Made by a program: the position numbers and the translations under genes. Under the pieces are notes generated by a model, which saw nothing but the letters and a program-made list of their open reading frames with translations, ran no database searches and was not told the DNA's origin. A DNA stretch of 15,575 nucleotides from an uncultured Rhodanobacter sp. (GTDB taxonomy: Bacteria > Pseudomonadota > Gammaproteobacteria > Xanthomonadales > Rhodanobacteraceae): the NCBI GenBank assembly GCA_903827735.1, contig CAIKJM010000587.1:1-15575 (forward strand). The letters run 5' to 3'. Positions 6,967 through 14,413 of this stretch are shown piece after piece. Positions within the stretch are counted from its first letter, which is position 1. The number at the start of each line of letters is the position of its first letter.

Positions 6967-7802
6967 GCGTCGACAGCGGCACCTGCGCAATTCTTACGGG
7001 CGCCAGCGGCGGCATCGGCCAGGCGCTGTTGCGCGAGCTGCTGGCCAAAGGCGCCAACGTGCTCGCGGTCGCGCGTTCGCCGGAAAAGCTTGATGCCCTC
7101 TTCGCGGAGATAAGCACGGCAAAGCGAAAGCGCATTCAAGTCGTGCGAGCCGATCTCGCCCTGCCGGAAGGTCGCCGCGCCGTGGTGAGCGCCGCATCGT
7201 GGTTGAACACCGCGCCGAACCTGCTGATCCACGGGGCGGCGAGCAGCAGCTTCGGATTATTCGCCGAAAATGCAGCCGAGGAAGTCGGCCGGCTGCTTGC
7301 CCTCAACGTGACCTCGCCGCTGCAACTCACACACGACTTGCTGCCCCTCTTGCGCGAGTCGCCGACGGCCCAGGTGGTGGCGATCGGGTCGACGTTTGGC
7401 AGCATCGGCTATCCCGGCTTTGCCGCCTACTGCGCCAGCAAGTTTGCGCTGCGCGGTGCCTTCGAGGCACTGGCGCGAGAGCACCACGGTGAATCCATCG
7501 CGTTTCTTTACATGTCGCCGCGCGCCACGCGCACCGATTTCAATTCGCCTGAAGTCGATGCGCTCAATGAGACGCTGGGCAACCGCGTCGACAGTGCCGA
7601 ATATGTGGCGGCAGAGATTATTAAAGCGATTGATCACAACCAGCGGCGCCTGCAAATTGGTTGGCCGGAAAAATTGCTGGTGCGGCTCAACAGTTTGCTG
7701 CCCGGACTGCTCGATCGGGGTATCGCCTCGCAGCTGCCAAAGATTCAGGATCACGCCAGAGGCGTCCGAGTGCGTCCGCTAAAGCCACAGGCCGTCGATT
7801 GA
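6963..7802 (+). CDS. Short-chain dehydrogenase/reductase (SDR)
   Basis: 279 residues. Classical SDR with nucleotide-binding TGASGGIG (12-19), structural Asn115, and the catalytic set Ser143, Tyr156 and Lys160 (YCASK). The usual NNAG motif after strand 4 is replaced by HGAA (90-93). The acidic residue selecting NAD is absent after strand 2 (VARSPEK), so NADPH is more likely. The C-terminal part (IGWPEKLLVRLNSLLPGLLD) resembles the membrane-skirting tail of SDRs acting on lipid-like substrates. Last gene of the four-gene module, ATGA-coupled to the oxidase gene; probably reduces or oxidises that enzyme's product. It ends 100 bp before the convergent kinase gene. Confidence 0.92.
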   Translation: MSVDSGTCAILTGASGGIGQALLRELLAKGANVLAVARSPEKLDALFAEISTAKRKRIQVVRADLALPEGRRAVVSAASWLNTAPNLLIHGAASSSFGLFAENAAEEVGRLLALNVTSPLQLTHDLLPLLRESPTAQVVAIGSTFGSIGYPGFAAYCASKFALRGAFEALAREHHGESIAFLYMSPRATRTDFNSPEVDALNETLGNRVDSAEYVAAEIIKAIDHNQRRLQIGWPEKLLVRLNSLLPGLLDRGIASQLPKIQDHARGVRVRPLKPQAVD

Positions 7803-7814
7803 CCTTGGTCAGAA

Positions 7815-7884
7815 GATCGAAAGGCCTGCTGCCCCGGCGATGAACTGAGCGAGACATGGGGCCTTGCTAACGCCTCTTTCGATC
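7815..7884. terminator. imperfect inverted repeat between convergent genes
   Basis: GATCGAAAGGC (7815-7825) pairs with GCCTCTTTCGATC (7872-7884), with a two-base bulge and a 46-base loop containing further GC-rich pairing potential. It lies between the SDR and the oppositely oriented histidine kinase, where a two-way terminator would be expected. There is no clear T-run. Confidence 0.25.
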
Positions 7885-7902
7885 GAGCTATGAACCCTGC
7901 GC

Positions 7903-9369
7903 TCAAGATTCCGTCGTGACTCGCTGGAAAGATGGCACGTCAATTAGGGGCTTCGCTCCGCCCGCCGACAGTGAGGTCGGGCGGTCGGTGGTCACCGCGG
8001 CGCGGAGCCGACCATTCACCAAAGCCAGGTCCAGATGCATGGACTGGGCGTTGGCCGCAGCAGCGACCAGCGCGACGCCGAGCCCGGTGTGCACGCCGGC
8101 GTCCTTGCCTTTGCGCCAGAATCGCCGATGCATCAGCGCTACGTCGTCATCGTCGAGTCCCGGTGCATCGTTCTGCAGCAGCCAGGTGTTGGACTGGTAA
8201 TCCAGCAGCAGGCTGCTGCCGGTGGGTGCATACGCGACGGCATTGCTGAGCAGATTGCCCAGCGTCACTTCGAGCAGGGTCGGATCGGCTTGCCAGATCA
8301 GCGTGCCTTGCGTTCGAACGACCAACTCCAAATGGCGCCGCTTGAAATCGTCGCGGTGGCGATCGAGCAGCTTGCCGGTCAGTGCGCCCACGTCGACTGC
8401 CTGATATTGCACCTGCTCGATACCTGCCTCGATGCGTGTCAGCAGCAGCAGGGCAGTCACCAGCCGCTCCATCTCCATGCCGATGGTGCCGATATCGGCA
8501 AGGAATGCGCGTAGATCGCGCTGGCTCGGATAGCGCAGCTCTACCTCAATCATCGTATGTATTTCCGCCAGCGGCGTGCGCAGCTCGTGCGCCACGCCGC
8601 TGGCAAACTGGCGCTCACGCATCAGGCCCTCCTGCATGCGTGAAAGCACTTCATTGAAGCGCGCGATCAGCGGCTGTAGTTCGGCAGCGCTGTCGGTATC
8701 CAGACGTTGCTCGGGCGATTCCGGTCCGATCAGCCGCATACCCTCAGCGAGACCAGCCAGCGGTTTCAATCCGCGTCGAATCAGCAATGGGGTGAGCAGC
8801 ACCACGATAAGTACTGCGATAAGAATGCAGCCGTATTCAATGCGGTCCATTGAGGTCTGAAACGTTCGCACCGCTTTCAAATCGACTGCCAAGCCGAGGC
8901 TGCAGCTCGATGCGTCCGCGGCGGCGCTCACGGCGTTGCCGCTTAATCCCTGTTCCAGCGAGGGTTTGAAATTCAGTGCAACCGCGCGTAGGTCGGTTCG
9001 CTGAGCATCGGTTATTTCGGCAAAGGCGGGCTTGCCCGCAACGGGCGTAGGCCACGCCAGCGCCGCCGCTGCAGCGGACGAAAGCACCGTCTGCCCCCGG
9101 CAGTGAATGATGAAATGCACCACACCATCGTCGGCCAGAAACTCCGGCACACGGCCAAGGCGGGTTTTTTGCGAGGCATCCGCGGGCGGCTGCATGCGGA
9201 AAATATCCGACAGCGCCTGCGCGCGTTCGAGCAGATTCGTATCGGCCTGCAGGGCTACTTCATCGTCGATATGCTCATCCAGCAACCAGGTCGCCGTGCC
9301 CAGCGTGAGTACGATGGCCGCCACCAGAAACAGCGTGATTCGCAGCCTGATCGATATGCTGCGGATCAT
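7903..9369 (-). CDS. Sensor histidine kinase (QseC/TctE-like)
   Basis: 488-residue inner-membrane kinase. Membrane segment 1 is at about 10-30 and segment 2 at about 180-198, enclosing a ~150-residue periplasmic sensor region with the C90 and C156 cysteines. A HAMP-like linker (LIRRGLKPLAGLAEGM) leads into the phospho-acceptor box with His261 (SGVAHELRTPLAE), the N box GNLLSNAVAYAP (Asn376), and a reduced G-box region HTGLGVALVAA (427-437). The conventional DxGxG G1 box is weak: LQNDAPGLDDDD holds a divergent version. The start ATG overlaps the regulator's stop, so the two form an operon with the regulator first. The signal sensed is unknown; target genes are not evident. Confidence 0.93.
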   Translation of the reverse strand: MIRSISIRLRITLFLVAAIVLTLGTATWLLDEHIDDEVALQADTNLLERAQALSDIFRMQPPADASQKTRLGRVPEFLADDGVVHFIIHCRGQTVLSSAAAAALAWPTPVAGKPAFAEITDAQRTDLRAVALNFKPSLEQGLSGNAVSAAADASSCSLGLAVDLKAVRTFQTSMDRIEYGCILIAVLIVVLLTPLLIRRGLKPLAGLAEGMRLIGPESPEQRLDTDSAAELQPLIARFNEVLSRMQEGLMRERQFASGVAHELRTPLAEIHTMIEVELRYPSQRDLRAFLADIGTIGMEMERLVTALLLLTRIEAGIEQVQYQAVDVGALTGKLLDRHRDDFKRRHLELVVRTQGTLIWQADPTLLEVTLGNLLSNAVAYAPTGSSLLLDYQSNTWLLQNDAPGLDDDDVALMHRRFWRKGKDAGVHTGLGVALVAAAANAQSMHLDLALVNGRLRAAVTTDRPTSLSAGGAKPLIDVPSFQRVTTES

Positions 9370-10031
9370 GGGATAAGGTAGCCCGCGCCGCGGCGCGTCT
9401 CGATCACGTCGGTGAGGCCGGCCTGCGCGAGCTTGCGCCGCAAGCCAAATACCACGACCTCGATGCTCTTGTCCGACGCATCGGACTCCGTGCCCGACAG
9501 CCGATCGAGAATCTCGGTGCGCGTGAACACCCGGCCACGATGGCGCAGCAGCACCTCGAGCAGCGAATACTGGCGTGGTGTAAGCATTAGCGGTACACCT
9601 GCCACATCGACCAGACGCGCCTGTGGGTTGAGATTGAGCGTGCCGACGGAAAGCGATAGCAGCTTGGCCTCCTGCGGGCGCCGCGCCAGAGCGTGCAGCC
9701 GTGCCACCAGCTCGTCGAACGCGAACGGCTTGACCAGATAGTCGTCGGCGCCCTTGTTTAGCGCGCCGATGCGATCGGAGACTTGATCGCGGGCGGAGAG
9801 CACCAGCACACGCGGGCGCTTGCTGCGGTGACGCAGATGATGCAACACCGCCAGCCCGTCCTTACGCGGCAGGCCAAGGTCGAGCACCACCTGCTCGTAA
9901 CCGAAGCTGTCCAGGTGATGGCAGGCGGCGACGCCGTCAGCGGCCTGATCCACCGTGAAACCGGCAGCGGTGAGTCCGCGCGCCAGCGACTCACGAAGGC
10001 GCATCGAGTCCTCAACAATAAGCACATTCAC
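9366..10031 (-). CDS. OmpR-family response regulator
   Basis: 221 residues. Receiver domain with the acidic pair Glu7-Asp8, phospho-acceptor Asp51 (VVLDLGLP), Ser79 and Lys101 (YLVKPF), followed by a winged-helix DNA-binding domain (TPRQYSLLEVLLRHRGRVFT ... VFGLRRKL ... RRGAGYLIP). This is the QseB/TctD type. The start is GTG at 10031, supported by GGGAG nine bases ahead; no in-frame ATG fits better. A small hairpin, GGTGC-N7-GCACC (10059-10075), lies in its leader. It overlaps the kinase gene as ATGA and is the partner of that kinase. It is divergently oriented from the glycosyltransferase gene, so the 402-bp gap between them holds both promoters. Confidence 0.94.
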   Translation of the reverse strand: MNVLIVEDSMRLRESLARGLTAAGFTVDQAADGVAACHHLDSFGYEQVVLDLGLPRKDGLAVLHHLRHRSKRPRVLVLSARDQVSDRIGALNKGADDYLVKPFAFDELVARLHALARRPQEAKLLSLSVGTLNLNPQARLVDVAGVPLMLTPRQYSLLEVLLRHRGRVFTRTEILDRLSGTESDASDKSIEVVVFGLRRKLAQAGLTDVIETRRGAGYLIP

Positions 10032-10200
10032 GATGGATGACTCCCGGCAGATTGAGGCGGTGCGATTTATGCACCTTCGAAAAAGCTAAATGGCGTCCAT
10101 ACCTGGCGCGAATTCGGATGCTTACCGGTGTGGTGTTTGCCCCGAACAAATCAGCATGCGACTCACCAGGAGTGGCGTTGCCGGATTGCGTCAAACCATC

Positions 10201-10232
10201 TTGACAGGATTAAGAACGCAATTTGTCATAAA
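10201..10232 (+). promoter_or_regulatory. possible sigma-70 promoter, strong -35 and weak -10
   Basis: TTGACA at 10201-10206 is a perfect -35 hexamer. The best -10 match downstream is CATAAA (10227-10232), 20 bases away and so too distant; at 17-18 bases only poor hexamers occur. It would serve the glycosyltransferase with a ~190-base leader. Weak evidence. Confidence 0.25.
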
Positions 10233-10250
10233 TGTTCCTCGACCGTGAAA

Positions 10251-10316
10251 ATTTATTCGAGATGCGACAAAACGTGCAGGCGCGTGATTGGAGTTAGCGC
10301 GGCTCAACGAATAAAT
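10251..10316. repeat. 9-base inverted repeat ATTTATTCG / CGAATAAAT
   Basis: Perfect arms at 10251-10259 and 10308-10316, separated by 48 bases that contain a smaller GCGC...GCGC pair. The AT-rich arms in a GC-rich genome stand out. Could be paired operator half-sites or a large stem-loop in a leader RNA. Confidence 0.45.
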
Positions 10317-10340
10317 AACAAAACCTAATCATCAGCAAAG

Positions 10341-10383
10341 ATTCAAACCCGATACTTGAATGCTTAAAGCAGTCATGATCGGG
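10341..10383. promoter_or_regulatory. nested dyads upstream of glycosyltransferase (operator or leader stem)
   Basis: Three overlapping symmetries lie within 43 bases: ATTCAA-N9-TTGAAT (10341-10361); the palindrome TGCTT-A-AAGCA (10361-10371); and CCCGAT (10348-10353) with ATCGGG (10378-10383), which is concentric with the palindrome around 10366. It ends 50 bases before the GTG start. Such density suggests a protein-binding site or a folded leader. Confidence 0.4.
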
Positions 10384-10433
10384 CCACGCCGTTGATAAAC
10401 AACATGGCCCACCAGCAAGCTTCGGGGTAAAGC

Positions 10434-11507
10434 GTGAACCTACTTCCTCCCCGTACCAGGGCCAATGCCATACCTGGGAACGAGATTTATCGCATCCTGG
10501 TCTGCCGGCCGAATCACCGGTTGGGCAATATGATTTTGGTGACGCCGCTTATCGCCGAACTGGAACGGCTATATAAAGGCGCCGAAATCGACATTGTCGC
10601 CGAGGGTGATGCAGCGATGGATGTATTCCAGACATTTTCCAGCGTCCGCAATATTTATTGCCTGCCACGTCGGGGATTCAAACATCCTTTCTCTTTCCTT
10701 TCAAAAATACGAAAAATCCGCAAAAACCATTACGACCTGATTATCGATCCCTGCTTGGGCTCGGGTTTCAGCCGCCTGCTGACGCGATTATTTACGGGAA
10801 AGCGCAAGCTTGGTTTTGACGATGGTGAGCGCCGTCGCCGTGGCATGACGCATCTGGTCCCCGCCGCGATGGCACCACACCATATGGCGAAACGATCGGT
10901 GATGCTGGTGCGCTGGTTTGCATCGAGGCAGATAGACGAGCCGGAAGATTTTCCCGTGCTGGACTTGCGCTTGAGTCCTGCGGAAAAACGGTACGGCGAG
11001 CAGCTGATTCGCGACCTCGTCGTGGCGTCCGATCAGTCGAGCAAGGGTGGCGTGATTGGACTATTCGCTGAAGCGACAGGAAAAAAGCGCTATTGCCAGG
11101 AATGGTGGAACGACTTCGTCGCGGCCATCCGCCTGGCAAGCCCGGAGTGCAGCCTGGTGGAAATCATCCCGGTACACGGCCGCTCGATGCTCGATTCAAG
11201 ATGGCCCGGCTATTACTCCACCAGCATTCGTCGGATGGCTTCGGCGATGGCCGGCGTCGACATGATGATCAGCGCCGACTGTGGCGTGATGCATCTGGCG
11301 GTGGCATCGGGCACGCCCACGATCGGCATGTTTTCGGTCACCGATGCAAAAATCTACGGGCCGTACGGATCGCACAATGCGCACCTGGTGACCCAGGGGA
11401 TGACGCCGCAAGAGGCCGCCAAGCGAGCGGTCTACCTGTACCGCGAGTCGTTTTTCGGCAGCATGCCCCTACGCGCCGATTCCCGGCTGGAAGCCACGCT
11501 GCTCTAA
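10434..11507 (+). CDS. Family 9 glycosyltransferase (heptosyltransferase-like)
   Basis: 357 residues, close to the usual 340-360 for LPS heptosyltransferases. The N-terminal motif RPNHRLGNMILVTPLIAELE (25-44) is the GT9 acceptor-side signature with Asn in place of the usual Asp of the GD pair. The C-terminal nucleotide-sugar motif is SADCGVMHLAVASGTPTIGMF (280-300), with YGPYG after it. It would add a heptose or related sugar to LPS core or another surface glycan on the cytoplasmic face. The start is GTG 10434 with GGGG about nine bases ahead; no in-frame ATG lies nearby. The first third has many A/T-ending codons, unlike the pqq or bio genes, a sign of transfer. It stands alone, convergent with the gtr-like gene. 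Exact donor and acceptor cannot be told. Confidence 0.85.
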   Translation: MNLLPPRTRANAIPGNEIYRILVCRPNHRLGNMILVTPLIAELERLYKGAEIDIVAEGDAAMDVFQTFSSVRNIYCLPRRGFKHPFSFLSKIRKIRKNHYDLIIDPCLGSGFSRLLTRLFTGKRKLGFDDGERRRRGMTHLVPAAMAPHHMAKRSVMLVRWFASRQIDEPEDFPVLDLRLSPAEKRYGEQLIRDLVVASDQSSKGGVIGLFAEATGKKRYCQEWWNDFVAAIRLASPECSLVEIIPVHGRSMLDSRWPGYYSTSIRRMASAMAGVDMMISADCGVMHLAVASGTPTIGMFSVTDAKIYGPYGSHNAHLVTQGMTPQEAAKRAVYLYRESFFGSMPLRADSRLEATLL

Positions 11508-11511
11508 AGGC

Positions 11512-11530
11512 TGTCGCTGAGTTCGCGACA
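11512..11530. terminator. short hairpin between convergent glycosyltransferase genes
   Basis: Perfect 6-base arms TGTCGC (11512-11517) and GCGACA (11525-11530) around a 7-base loop, beginning five bases after the GT9 stop and lying within the 36-base convergent gap. On the plus side no T-run follows; on the minus side GCCTTT follows. A weak two-way terminator is plausible. Confidence 0.35.
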
Positions 11531-11543
11531 CATGCGAAGGAAG

Positions 11544-13163
11544 CTATCGGGCCGATGAGCCGCTGCGATGCGCCGGCCGGTTAGCCGCGGCATACGCTTG
11601 GGCCGGTGCGGAGTGAAGCGTAACCACGGCCACGTCGTTGATGACCCGCAGGCTGTAGCCGCTGGTCGTGCGGATCGCTGATGTATTGCGGGCGCTGGCG
11701 AGAATGCCTGCTTGCTCTTGCACGCTGGCGGGGTCGGTTCGCCATCCGAGATTGTCGACTCCATCGACGTAGTACATCAAAAAATCGACCGTGTGAAACC
11801 GATCGGCCGAATCGATATACGGCGATATCAGCAGATTGACCATGGGAAACTCTGCGGCGACGTGCTGGGTGATCGGCGCCAAGCCGATGTTGCCATCGAG
11901 CAAAAAGCTTCGCACGCCGTGGCTCACCTTCAGGTCGAGCAGATCGTCGGCGAGACTGGCGGCGATGCGGTCCTCGTAAGCTTTTTGCTCGCCCAGCGCA
12001 TTGCCGTAGGCGCTGGCTAGCACACAAAAGCCTAGAGCCAGCATACATGCGGCCGCAAGGGTCCAGTGCGGCGAGCGGCGCCACTGCGCTAACGCGGCCT
12101 GCATCAGGATCAATCCGGCCACGAGCAGCGCGCCCACGCTCATCATCACTCGCGGTTCGAACTCGGGTGTCAGCAAAACGAGCATGGGGCCGGCCAGGCA
12201 CAGCAAAGCAAGCAACGGCAGTAGAGCACCGCAGATCATCAGTGCCGCCGTGATCCACGGCGCATGCCGCTGGCGTTGCCGCAGCGCATAGCCAACACCG
12301 ATGACGATCGGGAACGCCGCCAACACGAGCAGCAACGGCAAAAAATAGTTCCACCACTGCCGGTCGAAGCAGTTTTCGATGAACCGATAAAAGCCGGCAA
12401 TATTGTTCGCGACCAGCGGCAGCTGGCTGAGGCTGTGGATCTTCTGGCTTTCACGGCCGACCCAGCCATGGATATGGATACCGATGATCAGCTGGTACGC
12501 GAGCACCGCCACGCCGATTTGCAGAACCCGCAGAAACAATGCCTTGAGCCAAGGACGCAACGGGTCGTCACGCAATTGCGCCAGCGCCACATCCAAAAGT
12601 ATGAAGATCAGATACAGGTTGATCGCCGGCTGATAGAAGCCAAGGCTGCCGAACAGTGCCAGTACGCCCAGCCACCACCCGCGCCGGCTGCGCCCGATAC
12701 CGAGCAGCGGCAGCAGCGCCAACCATATCGCGATGCTCATACTCAACGCGTCGAATTTGTACGAAAGATTTTCCAGATAGAACGGTTGGGCACCGAGTGG
12801 AAAGACGAGCAGTGCCGCCAGCCAAGGCGAGCGTAGGACGTAGCGCCGGGCGATCAAGACACCGACCCAAGCCAGCACCGCGACCGCGCCAATCTGCGTT
12901 AGCGGCGAGATGTCGACCAGGGCGCTGTCGTAGCACTGCAGCAGCCGCATCAGCAGCGTCGTTAGCGGCCGACCGTTGGAATCCCAGCCGGTGTGGCCGA
13001 TCAGCGCACGCTTCAAGTCGTCGTTGTAATAACGATTGGCGCGAAGGATCGGGTACAGAATCATAATATACAGCGCCAGCAGGATGACGAAGAGCTTGCT
13101 TTCGCCGCGTTCCGGCAGTGATTGTGTATCGTCATCGAGGTGGTGCTGGCGTGGCACGGTCAC
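11544..13163 (-). CDS. GtrII-type membrane glucosyltransferase
   Basis: Multi-pass inner-membrane protein of the Glucos_trans_II family, which adds glucose from a polyprenyl-phosphate carrier to O-antigen on the periplasmic side. Family opening: a first membrane helix then NRYYNDDLKRA, with the Asp pair, and GHTGWDSNGRPLTTLLMRLL. About ten hydrophobic segments follow, then a ~150-residue soluble C-terminal part. From GTG 13163 the product is 539 residues. The frame stays open to 13493, but that 110-codon extension is Arg/Pro/Cys-rich and unlike the family, so I reject it; GTG 13157 is an equal alternative. A weak CAGAGA precedes. No gtrA/gtrB-like partners lie in the window. It is downstream of bioC on the same strand but 371 bp away. 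Confidence 0.82.
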   Translation of the reverse strand: MTVPRQHHLDDDTQSLPERGESKLFVILLALYIMILYPILRANRYYNDDLKRALIGHTGWDSNGRPLTTLLMRLLQCYDSALVDISPLTQIGAVAVLAWVGVLIARRYVLRSPWLAALLVFPLGAQPFYLENLSYKFDALSMSIAIWLALLPLLGIGRSRRGWWLGVLALFGSLGFYQPAINLYLIFILLDVALAQLRDDPLRPWLKALFLRVLQIGVAVLAYQLIIGIHIHGWVGRESQKIHSLSQLPLVANNIAGFYRFIENCFDRQWWNYFLPLLLVLAAFPIVIGVGYALRQRQRHAPWITAALMICGALLPLLALLCLAGPMLVLLTPEFEPRVMMSVGALLVAGLILMQAALAQWRRSPHWTLAAACMLALGFCVLASAYGNALGEQKAYEDRIAASLADDLLDLKVSHGVRSFLLDGNIGLAPITQHVAAEFPMVNLLISPYIDSADRFHTVDFLMYYVDGVDNLGWRTDPASVQEQAGILASARNTSAIRTTSGYSLRVINDVAVVTLHSAPAQAYAAANRPAHRSGSSAR

Positions 13164-13534
13164 GGGGTCGAATCTCTGAAATGCGCATCGGCACCGCGGC
13201 GAATCGCCGTGCGTCCCTGACCGACAACGCGCGTAGGCGCCTGTCGGAGGACAGAAGCGAACGTCATCGCACAGGGTTTGGTGGGCAGCGAGCGCAACGG
13301 TTCTGGGCCCGCTCAGCGACTGACGTGTTGAACGAGGCCAACGACGAACCGAAGGCCGGTGTTCGCCGGAAGGGTGCCGCCATACGCGACAGGCCGAACG
13401 CACGGGTGCTGCGTTATGAAGCACGGGCGACGCATCAGCGGATTCCAGGTAGCCGAACCTCAAGGGATTCGACCCTCTATTTTGCTGAAGCAATCTTACG
13501 ATTTGCTTTCGATCGGACTAGGCGGGCACCGGTG
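13164..13534. other. 371-bp gap between bioC and the gtr-like gene
   Basis: No gene was recognised on either strand; the open frames here are Arg-rich shadows. It contains two strong hairpins near the gtr end (listed separately). The remainder shows only a short TTGC-TTCA-GCAA stem near 13485-13496. The promoter for the gtr gene is presumably here but I cannot place it. Confidence 0.55.
13191..13247 (-). promoter_or_regulatory. tandem hairpins in the leader of the gtr-like gene
   Basis: Hairpin one (13221-13247) has a 6-base outer stem CCGACA/TGTCGG, a small bulge, an inner GCGC/GCGC stem and the loop GTAG. Hairpin two is CGGCG-AAT-CGCCG (13197-13209), extended by GCA/TGC (13191-13212). They lie 28-84 bases upstream of the proposed start. 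No T-run follows on the minus strand, so they look like leader structure more than a terminator of the bio operon. Confidence 0.4.
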
Positions 13535-14413
13535 CTAGCGTCGGCTGCCGCGCAGGCTGTCGATGGAAAAGCTGGCGATCTCGCCGCCGTCGGCGCCGCG
13601 TCGCCCTTGTCCCGGCGGTGGGCCCCACGCGTGGGCGGTGACCACTTCCCACGTAGCGGGAATACGCCCGTCGGCGCGTAGGGTTTCGTAGGCGGCCAGC
13701 ATGCGCTTATAGCGCGTCTTGCCGGTGAGGCCGCGTTCGCGAGTCTGGTCGGCGTTCGTCGCGCCCAGCCCCTGCAGCTCTTCCAGCAGCTTGCGCGGTT
13801 CGCTGTAGGTCAGCGTGTAGCGATGCACGTCGAGTACGGGATCGCGCAGGCCGGCGGCAAGCATCGCATCCCCGACGTCGTGCATGTCGAGAAAGCGGCT
13901 GACGTGCGGCTGCTGATCGGCCTCGGCCCATGACGCGCGCAGCTCTTTCAGCGTGTCGGGCCCGAAGGTGGAGAAGGCCAGCAGACCGCCGGGCTTTAGC
14001 ACTCGCACGCATTCGCCGAACAGCGCCTTGAGATCGTCGATCCACTGAAAACAGAGGTTGGAGTGCAGCACATCGACGCTGTGATCGGCCAGCGGCAGCG
14101 CCGTGGCTTCGGCGCAGACGCGCTGAAAGGGTTTGAGCCAGCTTGCGTGTTGCTTCGCAGCGCGCAGCATCGGCAACGCAAGATCAACGGCGATCACCTC
14201 AGCCTTAGCGTAGCGTTTTTTCAGCAGCGCGGTACCTCGGCCCGTACCAGCACCCACGTCCACGATGCGGCCCGGATCGGCCGTATAGAAGTCCAGACGT
14301 TCGAGCAGCGCGGACTGCACCTCCTGCTGCAGCACGTCGTGCTTTTCATAGCTGGTGGCGGCGCGGCCGAAGTTCAGCCGCACCCGCTGCTTATCAAAAT
14401 GGAAATCGCTCAT
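13535..14413 (-). CDS. bioC: Malonyl-ACP O-methyltransferase BioC
   Basis: 292 residues. Methylates malonyl-ACP with SAM so that it can enter fatty-acid elongation and become pimeloyl-ACP, the first step of biotin synthesis. Evidence: the N-terminal BioC signature (VRLNFGRAATSYEKHDVLQQ, 11-30), SAM motif I VDVGAGTGRG (51-60), acidic end of strand 2 at AVDLALPML, post-motif FQWIDDL, VLKPGGLLAFSTFGPDTLKEL (138-158), and the C-terminal VVTAHAWGP typical of BioC. The ATG at 14413 overlaps the bioH TGA. The last ~25 residues (GQGRRGADGG...) are a low-complexity tail beyond the core. Confidence 0.94.
   Translation of the reverse strand: MSDFHFDKQRVRLNFGRAATSYEKHDVLQQEVQSALLERLDFYTADPGRIVDVGAGTGRGTALLKKRYAKAEVIAVDLALPMLRAAKQHASWLKPFQRVCAEATALPLADHSVDVLHSNLCFQWIDDLKALFGECVRVLKPGGLLAFSTFGPDTLKELRASWAEADQQPHVSRFLDMHDVGDAMLAAGLRDPVLDVHRYTLTYSEPRKLLEELQGLGATNADQTRERGLTGKTRYKRMLAAYETLRADGRIPATWEVVTAHAWGPPPGQGRRGADGGEIASFSIDSLRGSRR

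Larger units (their letters stand above)
10032..10433. other. 402-bp AT-richer divergent gap with several dyads
   Basis: Base composition is visibly more AT-rich than the flanking pqq and bio regions. It carries a perfect -35-like TTGACA (10201-10206), a 9-base inverted repeat, and a dense group of dyads just upstream of the glycosyltransferase start (both listed separately). A 66-codon plus-strand frame (10128-10328) has no recognisable family or ribosome-binding site and I do not call it. No JUMPstart/ops sequence (GGCGGTAG) was seen. Confidence 0.6.

Noticed and set aside
10128..10328. 66-codon plus-strand frame in the divergent gap
   Set aside because: No ribosome-binding site, no family resemblance, odd residue composition (many Cys/His/Arg); it overlaps likely regulatory dyads.
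13440..13490. GGGTCGAATCCC-like string on the minus strand resembling a tRNA T-arm
   Set aside because: No acceptor stem, D-arm or anticodon arm can be formed around it.
13164..13493. In-frame 110-codon N-terminal extension of the gtr-like gene
   Set aside because: Its composition (Arg, Pro, Cys rich, no hydrophobic segment) is unlike the family, which starts just before the first membrane helix.
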